Source: Xestospongia bergquistia (taxonomy: Eukaryota; Porifera; Demospongiae; Haplosclerida; Petrosiidae). From it: DNA of 64,000 bases. Position 1 is the stretch's first letter, and each line of letters begins with the position of its first letter. The notes below the pieces were generated by a model. The model did not search any database, was not told the DNA's origin, and worked only from the letters and a program-made list of their open reading frames with translations. Below, one piece after another: positions 39,401 to 50,800 of this stretch. The stretch is from positions 2,965,001 through 3,029,000 of the forward strand of contig OZ014421.1 in NCBI GenBank assembly GCA_963965975.1, given 5' to 3'. Made by a program: the position numbers and the translations under genes.

Positions 39401-42400
39401 CTATGTTAATTAATAATTTTGTCGATATCCACCATACTGATGAGGTCAGTATATATATATATGTGTATATTGATGTAGTCTCTATTTATACTCTATTCTA
39501 TTTAATGTATGTGAAATGAAGTCTAGTACATATTAAGTGAGGATACAGATTCAAACAATATCAGAATTCCAAGGAAACACTCTATATCAATTGAATGCTA
39601 TTCCTAGCTACAGTCTAGTACTACTTAGAATAGACATGGTTACAATCAATACACAGTACTAGTATTTTACAATATAGCACCAGAATGTAGTAGTAAATAC
39701 AGTTGATATGTCTTTCTGGAGTGGACTTTGTGGTTCTTCTTGTGCTCAGATATAGTGTGGCCTCTAAATCACAAGAATAAATTAAAGCAATACTATATAG
39801 AATGGAGTCATGTTTTCAACTATATCTTTCTCTGTTTAATGTAATTTTGTATTGATTTGATTTTCCAGTAGTGCAGTCTTAATGATATAGGCAGATCAAC
39901 TTGAATTATTAAAACAGGTGTTGTAATAATAGATATAATAAATCAGACATCAGTATTTGTTTATGTTCATTGTTTGTAAGTCAATGTTCTCTTTATTACA
40001 ATCTTTTACAAGTTGTGTTAGCCTTGAATCTACTATTTTCTACAACGTCTGTGTATACCTGTAGTGTTCTCATAAATGTAATACAGTCAAACAACAACTA
40101 TTTTAACAATAAATGTTGTGATCAGAAACAATACAAAGATAAGAGAGAGAGAGAGAACACAACAACAAAACAAAGGATAACACAAAGCATATGTTTAACA
40201 ACAACAAAACACCACCCCATACATCACCCTAGCTTTAGTTTAAGCAAACTTAATAAAGTAATTTCTGTCCAATTTATCAGGTTTGAATGTCATAAGATTG
40301 ATTATTCCATTTATTAAAGGATTCTGTTGACAACAACCAGTTGACAACTGTGTTCTAGCATCATTCGAGGATGGATACAAGAACAGATTATCTGAATTAT
40401 AGTCCTGACACATATCAATTTCAATATGATGAAAGTCTCATATGATTGTAATGCCTACCATGGACTTTACCATTTTATAATTTAATTTAGTCTTTTTAGA
40501 AATTGATCCCAACAATTCAGTGATCTTTGACAAGCACTGAATTTCCTGATTTCAACTAGATTGCTTACCATACTGATTATCTTTTGAGTTACTTGATGTT
40601 ATTCTACATAGCTAGGAAATGTAGCTAGGAACCATCTGATCTGGCATCAGATGGTTCTTTTAACAAGACCATCTGATGCCAGATGAGACAGAGAACTAGT
40701 TAAGTGTACTATTCCATTCACTTTTAAGAACTTGACCTCATCGCTTATGAACACATTACTACTAACGGACACAACTATTCAGAAGACCACAAGCCAATGG
40801 ATCAGCAGGTACCATTTTTATCTTAGCCATTTCTATACGGTAGACGTAATTTTACATTTTGCTATTAATTTTACTATTTTGCTATTAACCATAATATGGT
40901 AGTTGTAGAGTCTGGAACAGTGAAAAGTTACAAAATTCTCCACCTTACAAAAAAACCTATGAAATACACAGGCCATGTTTTTCGCAGATGCTTCTACTAT
41001 GTATCCTGAATGCGAGACGTTGGTAGCTTCACCACAGCTGTCTCAAATTGGAAATTGGAAACCCAAGTGTCTCTCTGTCACAATTTTGAGTACACTCACA
41101 CAATGAAAGTAAAATATCTGAAGTATTTACGTAAGCATTCTTTGAATTCCAAACAGAAATGTAATAATGTAGAAGAAATGGCTAAGAGACCTTTTTCACC
41201 AAAATGTTTATGTTAAAAAGTTGAACAACCTAGCATATCAACACAAAAGTAATTAACAAGCAAGTGCATGGAATTAGTGATTTACCTATACTGCTAGAAT
41301 ATAGAGAAACATTCTGTCCATTAGCCCATTTATCCTTCAATAGCTTAGAAAGTGTAAAACAATCATGATACTCTTCCATACCAACTTCAGATGTGAGTGT
41401 TGCTAGCTGTACTGTCACTTCCTGAGCCTTGTGAAATTTCTGGTGTTGACTTTAAACTGTTTGAGCATGCTCTTTCCCAAGCCTGTTACCTGATTCATTA
41501 GACCATAATGAGAATAAAATGTATTACCACTATTTGACGTCATTTTTTCGCCATAGTCTGCTTTCATGTTCAGTTTATAAGTGGAGTCAAAAAGAATTAC
41601 CTCAGGATACAAATCAAAGACGGACTTCATAATACTGTTTTGAAACAATAAGCCTGTAAAAGTGTTGCTAGCATCAGCGAACACTTAAACTGACGAACCT
41701 AAAAAAATTTAATTCACATACATGTACAAGTATGTGAATAACGATATTAATATACCTGACATATCTCTTAACTTCTTAGCAAGATCATCTAGATTATTTC
41801 CATCCTCTTTACTTACTAGTCCAGTCTGTATGTTGTTAATGTGTTTCAATGTGACAACCTTCCTCACTTTGATGCTTAGATTTTGGTAAAGCAACTTCTT
41901 GTTAACTTTCATCTTTGAAAACCCTTCTGCTTCCTTCCTGGTTTCACAGTCAAGCATACGCTGAAGAAGAAGCTGATCATATATTTAATATTTAATCAAG
42001 CTATCATAGTGATTCAGGTAATGACTACTTCTTACTTTGCTAACGTTATAGGTGTGGTTGTCATTAACATCAGTGACAACTAAATGCTGCCCATCATCAC
42101 TTAGAGATAGTTTGCTCATCGCCTTAAATTCTTACTTAATAGTACTATGTTCCAACTTGCTTATTTTCAGTGGGATATTTTTTCTTTTGAAAGAAAGTAA
42201 TCTTTAGTTGTGACAAATATGGTAGCATACAATAACAAGAAAATGGAAGAGAATATAATGAGCCTTCAATTGAGTCCTGTTAGGTAGGGCGTAAGGTGAG
42301 CAGCACTTAGTAATTAACTTTAGTTTCTTCTGCTAGAAACCTCTTCTCCACTTCAATCTGACTCTGACTCTCTCTTCGCAATCGCCTCTGCACTTTTTTT

Positions 42401-44837
42401 ACTCTGACTGACGTGCTCTGATTGATCCATTTCTTGCCTATTTTGTTTGATCTGTTTTTCGTCACATATTGCTGACTCAGCACGGGAGTGATCCGATGGC
42501 TCAACATGAATAGCTTGATCCATCTGCTGGGCATCTAACATACCATCGGTCACTTACTCTAGAAAACAATGTGAAGTTTAGACCCTTAACTACACAAATG
42601 TATCGGCACTGACCTCTGATTAGATCTCTTTCCTTTTCCCTTACCCTGATATGTTTTGCCACCAAACACACAGGAAAGATTGATGTAGTAGTAAACTAAG
42701 TCTTGATTAGCTTTTGCAGCATCTAGTGAAATTCTTTTACTGGCAGTCTGAAGTGTCTTTGAGTCACCGTGACTCAACTGAACTGATTTTGCCCTCTCGT
42801 ATGGTACCACTCTCTCTTTCAAAAGGAGATATGAGGAGAATCTTCTCCAACAGTAAAGCACACAAGATCTGATTGTAATCTCTGAAAATAAGTCTTCATC
42901 ATCTTTTGTAAAATAGATTAGAGTGTTAATTGTGTAACATTATTAACCACAAATACAATCAAAACTTACTGTTTTGTATCAGCTTTCATACCCTGTCTCA
43001 TTATATGTTAAGTACTCTTTCTATTCATAAAACTAGCAGAGATTCTCTAGCACATTTATGTTAGTTGTTCCTGTGTTTAGACAGATTGGTTTGATTAGAG
43101 TTTAGTAATGCACTATATTATGTCTACAATAGTAGGGTAGCTATATATACATGAACATAACTATATAATAATTGTATCATCTTGACAACATCAAATGATG
43201 GATGTTTACATGAAATCATTAAAATCATGAATGTATTATGTCTTACTAGTATATTTAGTTGAAATTTATCTGTATAGTGTTCATTGTGTATCTATTGCTT
43301 ACTATTTATCGCTACAGAATGGCTGGAATGCATTACATTTTGCAGCCTCTAATAATCATCCGGAGAGCATCAAATTATTGATTTCTAATGGTGCTGACAT
43401 TACTGCTGACAATAAAGTAAGAAAGGTCATTGTAGTTAATGATCATAGATAATGTGCTAAGTATGACATTAATAAGGTATTATAGATCAATGAAAATACT
43501 GTTTTGTGCATGCTATTTATTATTGTTTGTTAACCTGTGAACACTAGCAACATCACTTATGTACTGGGAACATTCATTGTAACCAATTTAACTTAGAAAT
43601 GTTTTGATTATGTTATAACTCTATATAATTATCTATAGCTTCATGTAATCTGTTGAAACAAAATGCTCTAGTATCATTTGTCACATTAACTGTTGCATGC
43701 ATGTTTATAGCTATTTTGTATAACAAAAGATGCTTTTTAGCTAGAAAATACAGTTATATTATGCAAGAATCATGTTAAATTTTGTGTCTATGAAATACAG
43801 TATTACAAATTTTTAATACAAAGGTTGATACAAAATGTCGGCATACCAACTGTTTGAATGAAACCATTAGCTTGACAGATTTTCTAATTTTGAAGTGGCA
43901 CCTTTTCCAGGTCTTTTTCTTTATATGTATTCATGTAAGAACATGTCCATTTTGTACATTCTATTTTAATGTGACTTAAGCTTCCAAGAATGAACTTACA
44001 TATGTCACTGCCAACATTATAACAAATTTCAAATCACTATACTGTTATAGAGTCATACACCAAAATAAAAATGTGGACACAATTATATTACAGAGTGAAA
44101 TAATTGGTACAACAGTATATGGGAAGTAAACTAAACAATACAGTAAAGTACTAACATGTCTCTCATTTACTTGGTCAGAAAGACCTGTTCCAAGTTGAAA
44201 TTTATAAATGTATGTACAAGGCTAGGCATCCAATTCTTATCCTTTCAACTCTTTTAAACTCTTTACCACTTAGGTTTTTTTTGTAATTATGTTAGTTAGT
44301 ATCTCTACTGTAAATTGGTGCTAATTGTGTTAATAGTTTGTTACTTACCTCTTTTGTTTATTGTTATTGATTTTGTATAAATAGGATTTAGTTTCTACTT
44401 GTACTAGACTTTCAATCTATCCATTAAAATTATTTCAACTTAACCAAAATACTACAATTGGAGATGAGGGTTGTGGATTTCAACCAAGCAATGGCTACTG
44501 GTACAACACAATTTGGAACTCTCAAGGAATTCAACTCCGACGTAGAGACAATCACAAATACCTTGATCGTGCCTAAAGGGTGCCTATTCTCCTCAGTTCC
44601 ATTGGACCCACTATATACTCATTGATACGTGATTCTCCAGAGAATCCAAAAACATTAACTCTGCCTGCGATTGCTCAATTACTAAAAGACCTCTTCAAAC
44701 CAAAAAAGCTAATTATTGCAAAAAGGTTTACATTCCACAGACGGAATCAGAGGCCTGGTGAAACTATTGCTGAATATGATTCCGCTCTATGTTTTAACCT
44801 GGCCGAGATAGGTTCAACATGTAGCAAATATAAAGTA

Positions 44838-44870
<33 letters not shown>

Positions 44871-47800
44871 ACTTGTACAAACTCAAAACAGAACTAACTA
44901 CTCAAAAATGTGCTAACACAATATATACATGTGCTCACTCTGGAATATTCTGGAATATATAAATATTCATACATTATTACCATATTCATAATTATCACAT
45001 TTCCTCACTTTTAAGTTTGAAGTAGGGGTGCAAAACAATCAACAGGTCATGGTACACGAGTAGAATGGCGAACAGCAACAGGACGAACTTGTGCAGGTGG
45101 TGGTATATTGACTTGAACTGCAAGAGGATCTGGATTTGGAGTTAACACATCTGTCATACACCAATTTTTAACTCGTTCCTGTGGAACGTGTTCAGAGTAG
45201 TTACATCTATGTACAATGATGTACGGAGTCCTCTTCCCATTATTAGTTCAGACTGTGAAACTCCCGTGGTTGTCTGAGGGCTTACATGGTATTTCAAAAA
45301 AAATCGAGCTAACTTAAGTTCCATGGGTCTTTCTGTTTTTAAGATAGCATGCTTAAAAGATTGTACAGCATGTTCAACCAACCCATTTGAAGCTGGGTGA
45401 TACGGGGAGGTGAAAGAGTTTTTTTTCCCGTTTTGGGACATAAACTTCTTAAATACTGAACTTCTAAAACCAGGTCCATTATCCCATACTATGTGTTCTG
45501 GAAGGCCATGCGTAGCAAAAAGGTAGCGTAAGACTGCAATTGTTGAATCAGAAGGAGTAGACTTCACTATCAGAACATTGATCCATTTCGAATGTGCGTC
45601 TACAACTACTAGAAAAATTTTACCTCGAAAGGGCCCGGTATGGTCTATGTGTAATCTTGCCCAAGGTCTACTAGGCCATTTCCATGGGTGTAAAGGAGCC
45701 TTTGGGGGTGATGAACGATTGTTTTGACAAATGTGACAATGTCTTACTTTATAACACTATCAGAATCAAGATGTGGCCACCAGACATAAGGTCTAGCTAA
45801 ACATGCCAGGATGAATGTCATGAAGTTGCTCTAATAAGATTGCATGACTCTGAGGTGGAATCACAACACGTGACCTCCATAGTATACAGCCATCCAAACA
45901 CTTAATTCATTTCAACGATTAAAGTAAGGTTGTAAATCATCATTAGAAATACTGGTATTCCTATCATGTAGAATGAAATGATTTACACGAGAGGGAATTG
46001 AATCCTTACTGGTGCAATGTCTGATCTAGGATGCTGCAATTATTGCCTCTGAAAGATGACTAAGAAGGAAATTAACCTCTCCAACCTCAAAACTAAAATT
46101 TAACTGTTTGTCAGATATAGGTAGTCTGCTAAAGGCATCAACATTAGCAAACTTATGACCAGGTCAGAATTGGATAACATACTGATAAGAGCTTAAGAAT
46201 AAGGACCATCGCTGGATCCTTGGAGAAGCCATCTGAGGGACTGGGCAATTATCACTGAAGAAATACTTCAAAGGCTGATGATCCAAATATATGATAAATT
46301 TCCGGCCTAATAACTACTGATGGAACTTTTTAACAGCAAATACCACAGCCATACCTTCCTTCTCCAGCTGCGAGTAATTTTTCTCTGCGGATGTCAAAGT
46401 ACGTGAAATGAATGGGCTAGGCTTCTCTGATCTATCCTCCATATGGTGTGCAGGAACAGCACCTAGTCCGTAAGCAGAGGCATCACAGAATAGTAATAAC
46501 TCCTTCTGACTGTCATAATGAACTAGTAAGGTAGACAACTGTAGCAACTTCTTAGCTTGTTTAAACACTAGTGACTGTTCCTTCGTCCATTCCCACTTCG
46601 CAAGTTTTCGAAGCAACCTATAGTGAGGAATAGGAATAACAGAAAAGTTAGGTAAAAATTTAGCATAATAATTTAGTAAACCAAGAAAAGACTTGAGTTA
46701 AGTTATGTTCCATGGTTCCGGTGCTAATAGTATTAATGGTAGTGTATTTTTTTGACTCCTCATCTAATTCAAGTTCATGGTAAGCATGTGACAATTTAAG
46801 TTTGGAGAACAATGTACCTCCTGATAAAGCAGTGAAAAGATTATCCACTCTGGGTAGTGGGTAAACCACTGGCTCTGCAATGGCATTGATAGTTACTTTG
46901 TAGTCTCCACAAACACGGCAGATGTTTCCATCTGACTTGATAACAGGGATGATGGATGCTGTCCAATCTGAGAACTGCATAGGCATGATAACTTTAGCTT
47001 GTAGAAGTAGCTCGAGTTCGACCTTAACCCGACTCTTAAGAGCGTATGGCGAGGGACGCGGTTTGAAGAAGCGAGGCTGAGCCTCGGATGGTACAAAAAT
47101 CTTGGCTTTCATTCATTGAATAGTGCCCAATTCAGAATGGAATAAACGAGAATGTTTTTTAATAAGTTTTTCTACTGACGACTTGCAATAAACAGCTTTA
47201 ACGGACTGCCAATCTAACTGAAGCCAATTCCTACCTACCGTAGTTTCTCTAAAAATTCGTCTGGTAAGATTTTGTTGCAATAATTTTAGAATGAATTTTT
47301 AGAGATCAAAAAGAAAAATTATTTGTCTTTAATTATTATTTGGACGAAATTAGAGAATATACCGTATGTATTTATTGTCAAATTTAATAAAATGGCAGTT
47401 CTTCGTGTGGAGAGTGTAGTTAGAGGTTAGCATCGGTACAAAGATGTCTGGCTGCCCCAAATAGGAGATTCTTTCGACTTAACCATCGAATAAGACAACC
47501 GTCATGATCGGTATGCTGTTGCTACGATCGTCAACGAAGAAATTGTAGGACATGTTCCACGGGAGTTTTCAAGAATTGTATATTATATTATCCAAAATGA
47601 TGGTTCTGCGACTGGAAGAGTGACTGCCAGACGCAAACGAAGCATTACAGATATGAAAGGTCTAGAGATCCCCTGTATTTATGAATTCAGCTCACAGAAG
47701 AAGAAAATAGTTAAGATGAAGAAACTACTAAGGCGAATTGCCAATGACACAAATGTAGAGATGCAGATATTGTGATTATTAATTTATTTGTCATAATATT

Positions 47801-50800
47801 ATATATACCAGTACTTAGAGAATATGATTTTAATAAATTAGTAGTGACAATCCAAGGATCACATTGCTGGTGTTAATCAGATTTATTGTCATCTTGGTCA
47901 GTCTCCTTGTCACTACTGCCACTTAGAAATGGGTCCTCTTCACTTTCATTCAAATATGGTAGTTGTAAGTTTGGTAACTCTTTGGCGCAATGAATGAGAT
48001 GACTTTGAGATCCATCTAAAGCGTTACTTATTCCACAAACAAGGAAAGATTTTTTTACCATTTCTTTGTTTGTCCTCAGGTAATCCAAGCCAGCCGAGAT
48101 CCTTTGGCAAACAATCTCTTTGGAAGGTGTTACAAGCTTTGAGAGGCCTGGATCTTTTTCTACTTGTTCTTCCATATACTCCTTCCATTTGTGTCTCATT
48201 ATACACTTGAAAGGTCGATTTAAGCACACATCAACAGGTTGTATTTTACTTGTGCACCCTCCTGGTATGATGATGATATCAACATTTCTTGACTTGGCTT
48301 CTTTGAGGAGTTCTTCTGACTCATGTGCAGTGAATGAATCCATGACTTAACAGTGCTCTTCTTCCCTGTGTATGTGGCAAAATTACTCCCTTGAACCATC
48401 GTAGCATGAGTTCAGAGTCCATCCACCCCTTAACTTGTACTGTCACCTTTACATCGTCAGGGGTTTTGAATTTCAATTTTTGCTTTCCTTTGAAGATTGC
48501 TAGAGCTGGCAACATCTCTCCCTTACCCGTACAGGTAAGTGCAATTGTCAATCGTCTCTTCTATGCCCCTGAAGAGCGGACACGGACTTCCTTCACACCC
48601 TTTTTAGAGATTGTACGCTCTGGTACCATATCAAAGTACATTGGTGTCTGATCCATATTTATTATGAGATCATAAGGGTAATTGTGGTTCGTTCTAAAAA
48701 TAGGTACTTCATTGAGAAAATATTCTATCTTTCTTTCCAGCTGAGGAGGTAGCTTTTGACTAACGGATGTCCTTGATCGTAAAGAGAGTCCATTACGGAG
48801 CATGAACTTATGCAACCATCCTGTAGAAGCTGTGAATCGAGGATTGTAAGGTTTCACTAACTGACGAGCTTTTATCTTGATCATATCTCTTCCTACAGGC
48901 TGATGCATGTCTCTTCTAATAAGTATCCACTCCATAAGTTCCTCATTCACTTCCTTTGGATATGAAAGGGGATGCCCAGCACCAGAGTGAAGATGTCCTC
49001 GACTGTGTTTAGATATTTTCTGTGTTTGATCCATTCTACGTAATTGTGTTTCCTAGCTAGTAATCGTTGTTCTTGGTATATTGTACTTCTTAGCTATTAC
49101 ATGAGGCGGAAAATACACCCGTTCTTCGACAACTGACATTTTAAACTGTAAACTATAGGAACAATAATGTCCCCGTTTCTTCTTTGGTGGTTCCTCGGCG
49201 GCATCACCGCCCGAGAGTTCACCACCGTCGAAATCGCCGTTACAGTCGGTTACCTCGGCAACTTCTATAGTTGTAGGCTCGGCAGTATTTTCAAGTGCTA
49301 CTCCTTCTGAAGAAGGGCCTTCAACGATGGGGTCAACAACAGCAGCTGTCGAAAGTGCAGCTGGCGGCTGGTGATTAGTAGGTCGCTTTTTTGGTGGCCT
49401 GCCAACTGGTCTCTTTTCAACTGGTATGGGATTGAACCGCTTTAAAAAATCTAGATGTTGGCAAACCACTGAGTAAAATTAAAAAAATTAGGTTAACCTT
49501 ACTTGGCCAAGACATTTCAGAACAGCAGAACTACCGACCACGTGCTCCTGACGATTGACGAAATTAGAGAAGGTCGGACGAAATTAGGCACGTGTTGTCA
49601 CAATTTTCAAAACTAATAGTTAGAGTATATTTGATAACAAAATACGAAAATAATTATTTATTAACGAAATTGGATTAACGAATTTTTAAAGAAACTACGG
49701 TAACAAGTTGGTCCCTGACCTTTGACTACAACAATAGGCAATGTAAACTGCTGAGACTTGTAGGTTATCTTGAGGTCAGCTATTCCTAATATGGTCGGAG
49801 ATGTCCTATGAATGTAGAGAAATAGTAGTGGGTTGGATTTTGACCTTGTCATGAAAAAGTGGCTTGAAGGTGTCCTCACTGAAGATAAGACACTGCTGAA
49901 CCTGTATCCAGCTCCATGTCAGGCTTATGACCATAGGGTGTAACTGTAACTTTAAGTGGTGCAACTCTAGACGGTATAGAATAAACTCGAAAAGAATGGT
50001 GTGGGTCATCTAAAAAAGACAGACTTGTCTCTTCAACAACATTGGCTGCTTTGGGGGCCTGCCCTTCGAACAAGCTTGAGCAGGGTGTGTGTGTAGCGCA
50101 GAGGGCTTTCTGCAACAAACCTTGGAGATGTGACCAGTTTTACCACAAGAGTGACACTTCTCTTTGATAAACCAACACTTGTTTGCTAAATGAGGCCCTC
50201 CACACCTGTAGCAAGAAACAACAGAATGATTTTGAGGCTTTCTTGAACGATTACCAACACGATGAACCTCATGGGTCCCATGTGATGAAATTGGTGACTT
50301 CATCAATTGAGCATTCAACTTTGTTCCTTCTAAATTGATAGCAATCTTTACCGCTCAATGTAACGAGAGGTTGTCTGTTTCTGTGAGTAACCTGCTCCAT
50401 AAGTACTCTTGAATAAGACCATACACGAATCTGTTCTCATCGAGAGCATCGGCCTTGAAATTGCAACAGGCTAAAAGTCTTCGGAGATCGGCAATGAAGT
50501 CAGCTGGGCTTTCTGAGTCTCCCTGATGACGGCATCCAAACTTGTGTCTTTAAGCAACAATTGATGATTTATTGTGAAAGTGGTTAGTCAATCTATCGAC
50601 CAGCGTGTCGAAGTCTTCCGTCTCAGGATTAGTGAATATCTTCGCGTGTATCTCATACATTTCAAAGCCCAACGCATAGAGAAAAACGGCCTCTTATGAT
50701 CTTCTGTTATATTGTTCGCATTGAAGTAGAGCTGCACATGTTGTACGTACTTCGGGAAGTTATAGTGCTTCAGGTCAAATACTTCAAGCTTGCTCACTAT

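Larger units (their letters stand above)
47238..49700 (-). mobile_element. pogo-like transposon with two convergent ORFs, TA target duplication
   Basis: The ends ccgtagtttctctaaaaatt and (reverse complement of the right end) ccgtagtttctttaaaaatt are inverted repeats. TA flanks both sides (47236-47237 and 49701-49702). The element is 2463 bp. It encodes a pogo/CENP-B-type transposase on the minus strand and a second, HIRAN-like ORF on the plus strand; their 3' ends face each other about 100 bp apart. It is inserted in the pol region of the minus-strand gypsy element, so it is the youngest layer in the nest. Confidence 0.92.

Noticed and set aside
39970-40317. 115-codon frame in an ankyrin intron
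   Set aside because: Low-complexity composition, a GA repeat inside, no homologue recognised, no splice support.
41010-41216. Plus-strand frame beside the MULE remnant
   Set aside because: Opposite strand to the transposase pieces and without resemblance to any protein.
42307-42553. Two overlapping minus-strand frames between MULE pieces
   Set aside because: One, acidic and Gln/Ser-rich, could be a linker exon, but neither shows a family motif, so no separate gene was called.
48120-48651. Plus-strand frames across the pogo transposase
   Set aside because: They are antisense shadows of a clearly conserved minus-strand coding sequence.
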